Part shown: piece after piece, positions 1-9,631 of the stretch | Layout of the letters: every line of letters begins with the position of its first letter | Numbering within the stretch: the stretch's first letter is position 1 | Source of the DNA: Sporomusaceae bacterium UBA7701 | Lineage (GTDB): Bacteria > Bacillota > Negativicutes > Sporomusales > UBA7701 | Reading direction: 5' to 3' | DNA length: 64,000 bases | Assembly: GCA_002482545.1 (NCBI GenBank) | Contig: DLGF01000006.1 | Coordinates: 134,418-198,417, forward strand | The notes under the pieces: model-generated | Told to the model about the DNA's origin: nothing | What the model saw: only the letters and a program-made list of their open reading frames with translations | Databases searched by the model: none | Translations under genes and position numbers: made by a program

Positions 1-521
1 TCCGTCTTGATTCTCGCGCCGTTGCGGACGGCATTCTCAGCGAAGGCCAGAGCCGCTCCGAACGGCCACATGACGCCCCCGGTCGGCGCATACAAAGCGC
101 CGGCAACCTCCTGCGACAAGTTCGGTTCCAGTTCCAGAACCCTTTCCCTAGGCAATAGCTCCAGTCCGGGAACGCCGTTGTTTTTGCCGCGCTGATACAG
201 TTCCTCCAGGCTATTCATTTCGGCCTCGCTCAGGGCAACCACCAGCGAGCCGGTCAAATCCAGCTCAAACCCCAGCTCGGGTTGCAATTGCCGGTACAGT
301 TCATTTCCCCGCACATTCAGGCGGGCTTTTAAAGAGCCTTCAGGAGCGTCAAACCCTGCATGGAGGATGGCGCTGTTGGCTTTGGTCGTACACATGGCCA
401 GGTCGGGATTCTGTTCCAGCAACAGGACATCGATATCATATCTTGCCAGGTCCCTTGCAATCGCCGTTCCGACAATGCCGCCGCCGATGATTACTACATC
501 CGCCTTATCCGTTTTTGGCAT
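1..521 (-). CDS. FAD-dependent glycerol-3-phosphate dehydrogenase-like oxidoreductase, partial (C-terminus outside window)
   Basis: The reading frame starts at an ATG at 519-521 and stays open to the left edge, so only about the first 173 residues are seen. A Rossmann dinucleotide-binding motif GGGIVG lies at residues 13-18, with an acidic residue ending the second strand (LLLEQ) and a downstream NSAILHAGFD block typical of GlpA/LhgO-type FAD oxidoreductases. It follows glpP-glpF-glpK on the same strand and has its own GlpP-type leader, which supports oxidation of glycerol 3-phosphate to dihydroxyacetone phosphate at the membrane. A 2-hydroxyglutarate oxidase is the main alternative; the glycerol context makes that less likely. 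Confidence 0.8.
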   Translation of the reverse strand, partial: MPKTDKADVVIIGGGIVGTAIARDLARYDIDVLLLEQNPDLAMCTTKANSAILHAGFDAPEGSLKARLNVRGNELYRQLQPELGFELDLTGSLVVALSEAEMNSLEELYQRGKNNGVPGLELLPRERVLELEPNLSQEVAGALYAPTGGVMWPFGAALAFAENAVRNGARIKT

Positions 522-563
522 ATCATCACCCCTCACCCAACGTCCAGAATAATCGCAGCAACC

Positions 564-636
564 GGAAAAGAGCAAAGAGATGGCCCTCAGGTATGTCGTA
601 TACCCAGGAGGACCATCTCTCAATGCTCTTAGTCCC
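564..636 (-). promoter_or_regulatory. GlpP-type antiterminator/terminator leader of the glpA-like gene
   Basis: On the minus strand a short stem GGAC...GTCC encloses an AGAG-N-GAGA type loop. It overlaps the 5' arm of a long hairpin (AGAGATGG pairing with CCATCTCT, 576-583 and 613-620) followed by a TTTT run. The layout matches the leaders of glpF and glpP in this window, so this is read as an RNA target of the GlpP antiterminator. It lies about 45 bases before the start codon. Confidence 0.7.
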
Positions 637-655
637 TTGCTATGCAGTTAACAGG

Positions 656-2152
<1,497 letters not shown>

Positions 2153-2210
2153 CGATCTTCCCCCTCATTTATTCTTTTGTCCGCTATTCTTTTGTCCGCA
2201 CCCGCGGGTA

Positions 2211-2936
2211 TTAGATCAAGCCTGCAGCCTGCCCGATGAAGAAGGCGATCGCGCCGCCAATCAGCGGGGCCACCACCGGAATCCAGGCATAACCCCAATC
2301 CGAGTCGCCCTTGCCGGCGATCGGCAGAATGGCGTGGGCAATACGGGGGCCGAGGTCACGGGCCGGATTGATCGCATAACCGGTAGGCCCGCCAAGGCTG
2401 AGGCCGATGGCCCAGACCAGAACGCCGACCAGATAGGGGCCAACGCCGGGAGCTATGCCGCCGACCGGTTTCGAGAAGATGGCAAAAATTACGACGACCA
2501 GCATAATCGTGCCGATGATTTCGCACAGGAGGTTGGCACCGGTGTTGCGGATGGCGGGAGCCGTGCAGAAGATACCCAATTTTGCGCCTTTGTCCTCCGT
2601 GATTTCCCAATGGGGCAGGAAAGCCAGCCAGACAACGACCGCGCCCACGATTGCGCCGGCTAGTTCAGCGAACATCGTAGCGATTGCGTGCGGCAGGGAA
2701 TACACGCCTATCATCATTTTGGCCAGCGTCACGGCCGGGTTGAGGTCGGCCTGCGGGGCGCCGGTCGCCTGGGCGGAGAATACGCCCATGGTTACGGCAA
2801 ATCCCCAGCCTGCGGCTATGACCATCCAGCCGGCTCCTTCGGCTTTGGATTTTTTCAAGAGGACGTTCGCAACAACACCACAACCAAAAATAATTAGGAC
2901 CATCGTACCAAAAAACTCACCAAACAAATTTGTCAT
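2211..2936 (-). CDS. glpF: Glycerol uptake facilitator (MIP family)
   Basis: An integral membrane channel with two NPA boxes, LNPAVT and INPARD, and about six hydrophobic segments. The second box continues as RDLGPR, typical of glycerol-conducting aquaglyceroporins. The open frame extends to a GTG at 2945, but the GGGAGG ribosome site abuts that codon and sits nine bases from the ATG at 2934-2936, so the ATG (241 residues) is chosen. It lets glycerol diffuse through the inner membrane for GlpK, the next gene. Confidence 0.95.
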   Translation of the reverse strand: MTNLFGEFFGTMVLIIFGCGVVANVLLKKSKAEGAGWMVIAAGWGFAVTMGVFSAQATGAPQADLNPAVTLAKMMIGVYSLPHAIATMFAELAGAIVGAVVVWLAFLPHWEITEDKGAKLGIFCTAPAIRNTGANLLCEIIGTIMLVVVIFAIFSKPVGGIAPGVGPYLVGVLVWAIGLSLGGPTGYAINPARDLGPRIAHAILPIAGKGDSDWGYAWIPVVAPLIGGAIAFFIGQAAGLI

Positions 2937-3020
2937 CTGATACACCCTCCCTATTATTCTTCTAAATGATAAATCCCCCTTTGAGCAACCTTCCCTCTCG
3001 CCCTCACCTCCATTTTCGAG

Positions 3021-3092
3021 AATAAAAAGCCCAAATTACCCTGAGACGATGATACTCAGACATAATTTGGACCCTCTCCGCAACTCTCGTCC
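3021..3092 (-). promoter_or_regulatory. GlpP-type antiterminator/terminator leader of glpF
   Basis: A canonical intrinsic terminator on the minus strand: CCAAATT...AATTTGG stem (3031-3070) with an inner CTGAG/CTCAG pairing, then CTTTTTATT. Just upstream a GGAC...GTCC stem encloses a purine-rich loop (GAGAG, then GGAGAG) and shares bases with the terminator arm, so the two are mutually exclusive. GlpP bound to glycerol 3-phosphate is expected to stabilise the small stem and allow readthrough into glpF-glpK. Confidence 0.8.
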
Positions 3093-3143
3093 AGGGATAT
3101 TTTATTAACGCAGACCTGCTTGCGGTACTTTCATTGCCTGTCG

Positions 3144-3740
3144 CTAGCCGTTCTTGCCGGCCGTCAGGTTCCAAAGGGCTCGCTTGCTGGTGCTGACTGC
3201 GCAGATGCCGTTTTGGATAGCCCGGGTTACATCCTCCGTCGTACTGATGAGCCCTCCGCCGAATATCGGCAGCCCGGTTGCCCGGACAAGCTCCTGAACG
3301 GGCGCCGCCGGAACCGACCCGGGAAGGACTTCAACCGCGTCCGGTTTAAAAACGGAAAGGAGATGAATCCCCGTCCTCAGCGCCTCCGAGTCCATCAAAA
3401 ACAGGCGCTGGATAACGAGCATGCCTTCTTCGCTGGCGATCTTCCCCAAATGGGATTTGGTCGTAATCATCGCCGTTACACCCATCCGGGCCAGATATTT
3501 AACCCCGGCTTTATCCTTGCCGATCCCGTCGACCAGATCGAGGTGGACGACAATCCGTTTCTTGGCCTTTTTCGCCTGTTCAAGCAGCCCCGGGAGCGTC
3601 AGAATGTCGCCAAACAGTAAAATCAGGCTGGGCGAGGCGACATTGGCCAGCGCAAACTTAAAATCATCCGAGGTCCGTATTGCCGGGATAACCGGCCCGT
3701 CACACAGCATCTTTACGATATGCTCCGCTTTCACTGCCAT
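3144..3740 (-). CDS. glpP: Glycerol-3-phosphate-responsive antiterminator
   Basis: A 198-residue protein matching the GlpP family (glycerol uptake operon antiterminator), an RNA-binding protein that uses a TIM-barrel fold to sense glycerol 3-phosphate. Conserved stretches include VHLDLVDGIGKD near residue 65, ITTKSHLG near 93 and EVLPGS near 138. The open frame includes an upstream GTG (3743); the ATG at 3740 is better placed after the weak CAGGGT site. It is the first gene of the glp cluster, and its own leader contains the same RNA motif as glpF, suggesting autoregulation. Confidence 0.9.
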   Translation of the reverse strand: MAVKAEHIVKMLCDGPVIPAIRTSDDFKFALANVASPSLILLFGDILTLPGLLEQAKKAKKRIVVHLDLVDGIGKDKAGVKYLARMGVTAMITTKSHLGKIASEEGMLVIQRLFLMDSEALRTGIHLLSVFKPDAVEVLPGSVPAAPVQELVRATGLPIFGGGLISTTEDVTRAIQNGICAVSTSKRALWNLTAGKNG

Positions 3741-3802
3741 CACCCTGCTATATCCTGTAAATAGCGCGAGTCACCGACCCGCGGCTCCCTTGATTCAGAG
3801 AA

Positions 3803-3873
3803 AACAAAAAAGCCAAATCACACCCGGGAACAACCCCCAGGAGTAACTTGGACTTTTCTCTACACTCTAGTCC
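3803..3873 (-). promoter_or_regulatory. GlpP-type antiterminator/terminator leader of glpP
   Basis: The minus strand shows GGACT, an AGAG-containing loop of about 14 bases and AGTCC, overlapping the 5' arm of a terminator stem (CCAAGTTAC... with ...GTGATTTGG, 3813-3851, using G-U pairs) followed by CTTTTTTGTTTT. It is the third copy of the arrangement seen before glpF and the glpA-like gene. Confidence 0.75.
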
Positions 3874-4195
3874 AATCTGCTGTTATTTTTATGATTCGAC
3901 CCTTTTCAGAATATTCCTGCCTCTTGGTCCGGCCTGAAAAAGTTAAGTTTTTCACATTAAAACCCCTGTATTAGAATATCAGCCATTATATTTCCTAATT
4001 TCTACCAATTATTCGTTTTCCCTTCTAAAAATCTCTGACCGCCAAAAGAAATATTGCGCCGGCACCCCGGCCTGCGCTTATATCGCCGGCGTCGCCACGC
4101 CTTCTTTGGCGAGCCGCCTATGGCGGCTCTTTGTAGCCGGGCCGCAACCTTGTCCCGTCCTCGGCCGGCCTGCCGGCAAAATAAAATCAGGACGT
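3874..4195. other. Intergenic region upstream of glpP
   Basis: About 320 bases without a supported gene. The part next to glpP is AT-rich and presumably carries its promoter, although no strong -35/-10 pair stands out. At 4111-4129 there is a perfect stem GAGCCGCC-tat-GGCGGCTC. It lacks a clear T-run on either side and may end transcription of the small gene at 4196-4465. Confidence 0.5.
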
Positions 4196-4465
4196 CTAGC
4201 GTCCCGATTTCAATGACGGAAATTCCGTTTTCGGCTCAGAGCCCGCATCGCCCTCGGCCGATCTGTTCATATAGCGAATCAGGCGGGTCAGTTTGCCGCA
4301 ATTCGTGGCGCCAAAAACATCCCCCGCCATTCCGGAACTGTCGCCCAGCAGGTCCTGCGCCCTCCTGAGAGCCCTCTGCGCCTTCCGTTCAAGCAGGCCG
4401 CTGCCGCTTCTCACGGCGGAAGCCGCGCTGATTTCGGCCTCCCGGACCATATCCTTGCCAGTCAT
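4196..4465 (-). CDS. Small hypothetical protein
   Basis: An 89-residue soluble, charged protein with no family I recognise. It starts with ATG eight bases after an AGGAG site, and the frame has GC-rich codon usage like its neighbours, which supports it being real. Its middle is rich in Ala, Arg and Leu and could be helical (LLERKAQRALRRAQDLLG). A single NCGK stretch is the only notable motif. It is divergent from the LysR gene and shares its AT-rich intergenic region, so it may be a target of that regulator. Confidence 0.6.
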   Translation of the reverse strand: MTGKDMVREAEISAASAVRSGSGLLERKAQRALRRAQDLLGDSSGMAGDVFGATNCGKLTRLIRYMNRSAEGDAGSEPKTEFPSLKSGR

Positions 4466-4547
4466 ATTTTCACTCCTATTTGCTTTGTTCCTACGTTTGT
4501 AGTATAACCGCGCAAATTATAAAGTAAAAATATCAATATATTATGTT

Positions 4548-4568
4548 ATAATAGTTTTAAACTATTAT
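4548..4568. promoter_or_regulatory. Palindromic operator between the hypothetical gene and lysR
   Basis: ATAATAGTTT-t-AAACTATTAT is a perfect 10-base inverted repeat with a one-base centre in the divergent intergenic region. LysR regulators usually bind interrupted T-A dyads about this size near their own divergent promoter. A TATAAT overlaps its left arm. Confidence 0.55.
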
Positions 4569-4650
4569 GTTGCCGGGACGATGTCGATATATTCCGCGCA
4601 ACGCCTGAATCCGCTAAATTACCATCATTGCCGTAAGGGGCGTCATTGCG

Positions 4651-5532
4651 ATGGAACTTCGCCAGCTCGAGTATTTTCAGTTTGCCGCCAGGCTCAGCAG
4701 CATAACCAAGGCGGCGGCCCGCCTCCACGTGGCCCAACCCTCCGTCACGGTGGCCATTCACAGGCTGGAGGAGGAACTGGGGGTGACGCTGTTCGACCGG
4801 AGCCAGAAGCAGATTTCCCTAACCGCCGAAGGCCGGGCCTTCGCGGTCAGAGCGGAGGATATCCTGAACCGGGTCCGCGACGCCGTCGCCGAAATGAACG
4901 ACTACCGACTCCTGCAAAAAGGCTCGATAAAGATAGGAATCCCGCCGATGATCGGCGCGTTCCTGTTCCCGCACATCATCGCCCGCTTCCAGAAGGCCTA
5001 TCCCCATTTTGAGCTGCTTGTCGCGGAGGAAGGCTCGCTGTCCATCCGGAAGCAAATCGAATTAGGCGAGCTGGACGTCGGGATCATTATCACCGACAAT
5101 TTGCCGACCCGTCTTTCCACCGCTCCGCTTACCGACGGGCAGCTCATGGTGTGCCTGCCCCATTACCACCCGCTGGGAGCCTATTCCGCCATTCCCTTTA
5201 CCCTCCTCCGCGGACAGCCTTTCATTTTGTTTAACGAGGATGCCTACAGCAGGCAGCTCATCATGACCGAGTGCCAGCGGAACGAGTTCACCCCGGACAT
5301 TGTGTTCTCCTTCAGCCAGATCGAAACCATCCTTGGTCTCGTCGAACAAGGAGTGGGCATTTCGTTTCTGCTGGATGAGGTCAGCAGGCGTCACCCCCGC
5401 ATTCAGAGCCGCCCTCTGTCCGACCCCTTGCGCCTTCAGATCGGCCTCGTCTGGAACAGCGACAAATATCTGTCCAAGGCGGCCAGAGCCTTTATTTCCT
5501 TCTGTACGGAGGCTTTTCCCGTACTGGAGTAA
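4651..5532 (+). CDS. LysR-family transcriptional regulator
   Basis: A 293-residue protein of typical LysR length. Residues 1-60 form the winged helix-turn-helix (MELRQLEYFQFAA, then TKAAARLHVAQPSVT), followed by the type-2 periplasmic-binding-like effector domain from about residue 90. AAGGGG precedes the ATG. The ligand cannot be told from sequence. The gene is divergent from the small hypothetical gene and has a palindrome in the shared region, the common LysR autoregulatory layout. It ends in a strong terminator shared with the convergent yczE-like gene. Confidence 0.92.
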   Translation: MELRQLEYFQFAARLSSITKAAARLHVAQPSVTVAIHRLEEELGVTLFDRSQKQISLTAEGRAFAVRAEDILNRVRDAVAEMNDYRLLQKGSIKIGIPPMIGAFLFPHIIARFQKAYPHFELLVAEEGSLSIRKQIELGELDVGIIITDNLPTRLSTAPLTDGQLMVCLPHYHPLGAYSAIPFTLLRGQPFILFNEDAYSRQLIMTECQRNEFTPDIVFSFSQIETILGLVEQGVGISFLLDEVSRRHPRIQSRPLSDPLRLQIGLVWNSDKYLSKAARAFISFCTEAFPVLE

Positions 5533-5555
5533 AATTCCCTCGTTTCACGACAAGC

Positions 5556-5585
5556 AAAAAGAGCACCTGGGTGCTCTTTTTTTAT
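5556..5585. terminator. Bidirectional terminator between lysR and the yczE-like gene
   Basis: AAAAAGAGCACC-t-GGGTGCTCTTTTT is a perfect stem with T-runs in both directions, between two convergent genes. Confidence 0.9.
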
Positions 5586-5591
5586 CATTAT

Positions 5592-6314
5592 CTATTGCTC
5601 CGCGCAATCGCCAACTTCGGCGGGAGGCCCCGCCGGTTTGGCCGGGCTTTGCCCGTCGCCGGCCCCACCGACGGCCGGCTGCGGGGCTCCGGCCCGCCAC
5701 ACCGGAAGCAGCAACCCGTCATGGCGGATGTCCTGCGCTCTTGCGCCCATGACCGAGAACGCCCACTGGATGGAAGGTCCGAGGGTAAAAGCGACAATCA
5801 GCGTGCCCACGCCGATCGGTCCCCCGAGAAAATACCCCAGGACGGTCACGCTTGCTTCAATCAGCGTGCGCATCTTCCATACCGGCCAACCGGTTTTCTG
5901 CACCGAGCCGACCATGAAGCCGTCCCGGGGACCCGCCCCGAGAGCTGCGGACAGGTAAAAATAGCTTGCCCAGCCGATGACCAGCACCCCGCCCAGCAAT
6001 ATCACCAGGCGCCCCAGCCAGGTCTCGGGCGTGCCGACCCAGTCGCCGCCCAGGAGCAGGTCGATAAAGAGTCCGATAAAATACATATTGGCGATCGTGC
6101 CCCAGCCGGGCTTCATCCCCAGGGTCCAGCCCAGCAGGATGACCACAATTCCGGTCAACTGGGACACCTGCCCCATGGTCAGCGGCAAATAATTGGTGAT
6201 GCCGAGATGCAGGGCGTCCCACGGCCCGGTGCCGAGATTGCCTTTTATGGTCATTACGATTCCCAGGGAGTACAGGAAAAGGCCCCAAAATAAAAAAATA
6301 ATCCGCTTGAACAT
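5592..6314 (-). CDS. YczE/YitT-like integral membrane protein
   Basis: A 240-residue protein with about five or six hydrophobic segments in the first 190 residues, starting FKRIIFLFWGLFLYSLGI and containing GNLGTGPWDALH, a signature block of the YczE/YyaS membrane family, whose transport function is not established. The last 45 residues are Pro/Gly/Ala-rich and hydrophilic, longer than in typical members. An AGGAGATGG site precedes the ATG. It is convergent with lysR; no partner gene suggests a substrate. Confidence 0.8.
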   Translation of the reverse strand: MFKRIIFLFWGLFLYSLGIVMTIKGNLGTGPWDALHLGITNYLPLTMGQVSQLTGIVVILLGWTLGMKPGWGTIANMYFIGLFIDLLLGGDWVGTPETWLGRLVILLGGVLVIGWASYFYLSAALGAGPRDGFMVGSVQKTGWPVWKMRTLIEASVTVLGYFLGGPIGVGTLIVAFTLGPSIQWAFSVMGARAQDIRHDGLLLPVWRAGAPQPAVGGAGDGQSPAKPAGPPAEVGDCAEQ

Positions 6315-6401
6315 CTATCCATCTCCTCATGCATGGCAAAACGGCGCGATTGCCCAATGACAACAAGCCGGGCACCGGTGCGGCAAAAAACGGTCGGCCC
6401 G

Positions 6402-6707
6402 CTAGCCCCTTGGAGCGTCCCCGCCCTGCTGGGCCTTGACCAGGCTCCGATAGTTAATCAGCCAGACGAGTTCCCATAAAGCGAAGCAGGCAGCAAAACC
6501 ATAGGCCTTGCTATATAAGGCCGCGACAGGGATTCCGGCCAGGCCGGCCAGCGCCAGGGCCGCCCAGAATATCCCCCAGGCCTTCCCGGGCCAGTCTTGG
6601 CGTCTCGCCATGATCCGCGCCGTCTCCCAGGCCCGCAGCCCCGGAAAATAGAGCGGAAGGAACCCTAATCGAAACAGTATATACTGCGCATAGCGGCCAA
6701 GCATAGC
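6402..6707 (-). CDS. Small hypothetical membrane protein
   Basis: The open frame could start at 6839, but an AAGGGGAAGG site lies just before the ATG at 6705-6707, giving 101 residues. The product has two or three hydrophobic stretches (AWGIFWAALALAGLAGIPVAAL, and a Trp-rich segment near ALWELVWLINY) and a basic C-terminus. I do not recognise a family. It follows aspS on the same strand after a 200-base gap holding a strong hairpin. Confidence 0.65.
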   Translation of the reverse strand, partial: AMLGRYAQYILFRLGFLPLYFPGLRAWETARIMARRQDWPGKAWGIFWAALALAGLAGIPVAALYSKAYGFAACFALWELVWLINYRSLVKAQQGGDAPRG

Positions 6708-6839
6708 CTTCCCCTTTCGGTTTTCCGTTTCTTTATAAATAACTTCTTCAGAAGCGGGCGATATCCCTGCAAGCCGGTCATCAGGTCCGATCGGCCTGCG
6801 CTCCCGCAAGGCGGCGCCGCCTGCCCGGACATGCGGCAT

Positions 6840-6876
6840 GGATGATGGGCCGGCACGTCAAGGCCGCCCATCATCC
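6840..6876 (-). terminator. Strong hairpin downstream of aspS
   Basis: GGATGATGGGC and GCCCATCATCC form an 11-base perfect stem with further GGC/GCC pairing inside. There is no T-run, so it may be a transcript-end stabiliser or a weak terminator. Confidence 0.6.
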
Positions 6877-6907
6877 TTTATATATTATGATTGATCCGGC
6901 GAAAAGC

Positions 6908-8197
6908 CTACGGCTCCAGTCTCGCCCGGTCGCGGGGCAGCAAGGTGGCCTCGCGGATATTCGCCAGCCCCAGAATTTTCATCGTCAGCCGTTCCAGACC
7001 GATGGCGAACCCGCCGTGGGGCGGCATGCCGTATTTGAAGCAATCCAGGTAGTAACCGAAGCTTTCCGGATTGAGCCCGAACCTGGCGATGTTTTCTTTC
7101 AGAGCTTGGTAACTGTGAATCCGTTGCCCGCCGGTCGTGATTTCCAGGCCCCGGTAAAGCAGGTCGAAGCTATTGGTCAGCTCGCTCTTTTGCTTGTCCG
7201 GCATGGCGTAGAACGGCCGTTTGGCCACCGGATACTTGGTAATGAACACAAAATCGCTGCCTGCTTCCTTTTTCACGTGGTCCGAGATCAAGCGCTCCCC
7301 CTCCGGATCAAGATTTCCCGGCGGCGATTGCTTTTCATAGCGGCGGAGCAGGATGCGCCGGGCCTCTTCCAGTTCCAGCCGCGGAACGGCATCGATAACC
7401 GGAAGCTCGGCCCCGAAGAGCGCGAGTGCTTCCCCGCACTGCTGCCGAAGCCGGCTGAAGAGCGATTTCAGAAATTCCGTTTCAATAGCCATGAGGTCGT
7501 TCTCGTCCTCGATGAAGCCCATCTCGACGTCCAGGCTGACGTATTCGTTCATATGCCGCACGGTGTCATGGAGCTCGGCCCGGTAAGCGTGCCCCACCTC
7601 ATATACTCTTTCCAGCCCCGAGCCCACCATCATTTGCTTATAGAGCTGCGGGCTCTGGGCCAGATAGGCCTTGCGGTTGAAGTATTCCACCGCAAACAGT
7701 TCCGTCCCGCCCTCGGTGCCGGAAGCCACCAGTTTGGGAGTCTGGATCTCCGTGAAGTGATTGGCGGAGAAAAACTCCCGGAAGGCCGATACAATCTGAT
7801 GCTGGATTTTGAATACGGCCCTGACCCGTTCGTTGCGAAGGCTCAGCATCCGGTGGTTGAGCACGGTGTCAAGCCCGGCCGGAATGGTGTCCCTGTTGAC
7901 TTCGAAGGGCAGCAGCTCATAGTCGGCTTGGGAAACCACCGCCAAGGACCGGGCATGAATCTCCACTCCGCCGATCACGTTCGGCGCCTCGGCCACCGCC
8001 CCTTCGACGCATACGGCCGCCTCCGTCTTCAGCTCACAGGCTGTTTCGCTTTCCACGACGACCTGGACAAGGCCGCTCAAATCGCGCAACAGGATAAATT
8101 TAATGCCCCCCAGGTCTCTGACTTTGGCGATCCAGCCTTTAACAACGACACTTTGGCCCAGGTGGTTCTTGAGTTGACGAACCAGTACTCTTGACAT
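6908..8197 (-). CDS. aspS: Aspartyl-tRNA synthetase, archaeal-type (short, lacks GAD domain)
   Basis: A 429-residue class II synthetase that charges tRNA with aspartate. An OB-fold anticodon-binding domain occupies residues 1-100 (VVVKGWIAKVRDLGGIKF). Motif 2 reads YRAELHDTVRHMNEY with DVEMGFIEDEND, the form of archaeal/eukaryotic AspRS, and motif 3 is GFAIGLERLTMKILG. Bacterial AspRS is near 590 residues with a GAD insert, which is absent here. Such short AspRS enzymes are often non-discriminating (also charging tRNA-Asn); that cannot be decided from this sequence. AGGAGGG precedes the ATG. A T-box leader precedes the gene. Confidence 0.93.
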   Translation of the reverse strand: MSRVLVRQLKNHLGQSVVVKGWIAKVRDLGGIKFILLRDLSGLVQVVVESETACELKTEAAVCVEGAVAEAPNVIGGVEIHARSLAVVSQADYELLPFEVNRDTIPAGLDTVLNHRMLSLRNERVRAVFKIQHQIVSAFREFFSANHFTEIQTPKLVASGTEGGTELFAVEYFNRKAYLAQSPQLYKQMMVGSGLERVYEVGHAYRAELHDTVRHMNEYVSLDVEMGFIEDENDLMAIETEFLKSLFSRLRQQCGEALALFGAELPVIDAVPRLELEEARRILLRRYEKQSPPGNLDPEGERLISDHVKKEAGSDFVFITKYPVAKRPFYAMPDKQKSELTNSFDLLYRGLEITTGGQRIHSYQALKENIARFGLNPESFGYYLDCFKYGMPPHGGFAIGLERLTMKILGLANIREATLLPRDRARLEP

Positions 8198-8298
8198 AAA
8201 TGTACCCTCCTATTTTCTTTCTGTTATTGCCGGAAAAATTATTGTTGTCATTGTCGTCATCATTGCCGTCGTCATCCATACAACCACCCCCTTCCGCT

Positions 8299-8579
8299 AA
8301 TAAAAAAACCTCCGCGTCCTTGCGTAAGGACGGGAGGTTACTGCCCGTGGTGCCACCTTAAATTAACCTGCTTTAGCAGGTTCTCTCGATCAGGATACCG
8401 GCTGAGTCGGCCCGGTATCGTTCCTGTGATAACGGAGGATTTCCGTCTGCTCCTACGCGGTGCCGAAAGGCAGTTCGGGCAGAGACTCCGGGGTGTCTTT
8501 CACCGCATCTTTCATTTCGGGCTCCCACTATCCCCGATCGCTGGAAACTAGCGCTGCGGTTACTCTTCCCATCATCGCC
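8299..8579 (-). ncRNA. T-box riboswitch upstream of aspS, specifier GAC (Asp)
   Basis: The minus-strand leader has the T-box antiterminator core AAGGTGGCACCACGGG (about 8345-8359), followed by a terminator stem (CCTCCCGTCCTTACG / AAGGACGCGGAGG) and TTTTTTT. In stem I, GGG/CCC and ACCGCA/TGCGGT flank an internal loop with AAGAGTA on the 5' side and GAAAGACA on the 3' side. The triplet at 8497-8495 in the specifier position is GAC, an aspartate codon followed by A as expected. Uncharged tRNA-Asp should favour antitermination and AspRS synthesis. Confidence 0.92.
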
Positions 8580-8680
8580 GGTAACAATATGTTTTTTCAA
8601 TTGTACACTATGCCATCCGGGAATGCAAGAACTTTTGCGAGCGCCCTCCGCCCGGGACAAGCGCTGCTTGCCGGATCTCC

Positions 8681-9271
8681 CTATGCTTTTCCCCGGGCCC
8701 TGCGGATCATAAATACGATCGGAACGGTGATAATCACGGATATCGCCGCTTCAGCGGCGCCATTCGTCAACGCTATTCCGTAAATCGCCCCCAGCGCCGC
8801 ATCGGGGCTGATGCCTCTGGCTGCTGCGAAATCAGCGACATAGAGCAGATAAATCATCCCCAGAACCCCGATCGTATTCGTCAGCGACCCCACGGCCGCC
8901 GCCAGGCCAATCCGGTAGATTTCCCGGCCTGCGGGAAGCCGGTAACAGTAATAGGCCGTTACGCCGATCAGCACCCTCGGCACAACCGATACCAGGGGAT
9001 TTAAAAAGGCAAACGACAAAATATTGGGTGCCACGATATTCTGAAAGATACTGAACAAGCCAAACAGCAGACCAACCAATATACCGACCATCGGCCCTTC
9101 GATAATGGCCCCGATTATTACCGGGATATGCATGACCGTCGCTTTGGCGATCGGCAACGGAATAAAACCGTAGCCGGTGAGCCCGAGAATCATGCTGACC
9201 GCCGCCAGCATCCCCACAATGGTTAATTGTCTTACACTCAACACTTGCCTCGGATACTCCCTGTTTTCCAT
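8681..9271 (-). CDS. ECF transporter S component (possibly pantothenate-type)
   Basis: A hydrophobic protein of about 196 residues with six predicted membrane segments. The early block QLTIVGMLAAVSMILGLTG followed by GFIPLPIAKATVMHIPVIIGAI is characteristic of ECF substrate-binding S components, in a form resembling pantothenate-type members. It would need shared EcfA/EcfT energising subunits encoded elsewhere. Three consecutive ATG codons follow GGAGGA; the third (9271) has the best spacing. The vitamin is an inference from sequence style only. Confidence 0.8.
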   Translation of the reverse strand: MENREYPRQVLSVRQLTIVGMLAAVSMILGLTGYGFIPLPIAKATVMHIPVIIGAIIEGPMVGILVGLLFGLFSIFQNIVAPNILSFAFLNPLVSVVPRVLIGVTAYYCYRLPAGREIYRIGLAAAVGSLTNTIGVLGMIYLLYVADFAAARGISPDAALGAIYGIALTNGAAEAAISVIITVPIVFMIRRARGKA

Positions 9272-9544
9272 CATCATTCCTCCGCTCTTATTCCCGCCGG
9301 GATATAAGTCGTATTATATTTACGGTCGGTCTCCCCAGTTCAGTTCGTGCCGATACCGACTATCCACGGGCAGCCAACCGCATTTGATTTGCACAGTTCT
9401 ACAGGCCGCCGCCATTTTCCTCCGCCCTTACAATAGTGGCAATATTCCGCAAACGGCGTGTTCAATCGCTTCACAGGCCTTCCCGCCATTAGCATTGCAC
9501 AGACCGTCAAGTCTTATTAGCCCGCCCGCTCCCTTCAGCCTGGC
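9272..9544. other. Intergenic region upstream of the ECF S component
   Basis: No gene is supported. The minus-strand leader contains a possible stem TCGGT...ACCGA about 80-130 bases before the start codon. I could not match it to a known vitamin riboswitch (THF, TPP, FMN, cobalamin or preQ1). Confidence 0.4.
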
Positions 9545-9586
9545 AAAAAAGAACAGACCCCGGCCTGTACAGGCCGGGGTCTGTTC
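9545..9586 (-). terminator. Terminator of the dha operon
   Basis: GAACAGACCCCGGCCTG-tac-AGGCCGGGGTCTGTTC is a near-perfect 16-base stem followed on the minus strand by TTTTTT. Confidence 0.95.
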
Positions 9587-9631
9587 GCGTCCGCTATGCG
9601 GTTTTATAGGCGCCGTGGCGCCTTCACCTGA

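Noticed and set aside
9278..9420. Possible vitamin riboswitch before the ECF S component
   Set aside because: Neither a THF, TPP, FMN, cobalamin nor preQ1 core could be matched; only a weak stem is visible.
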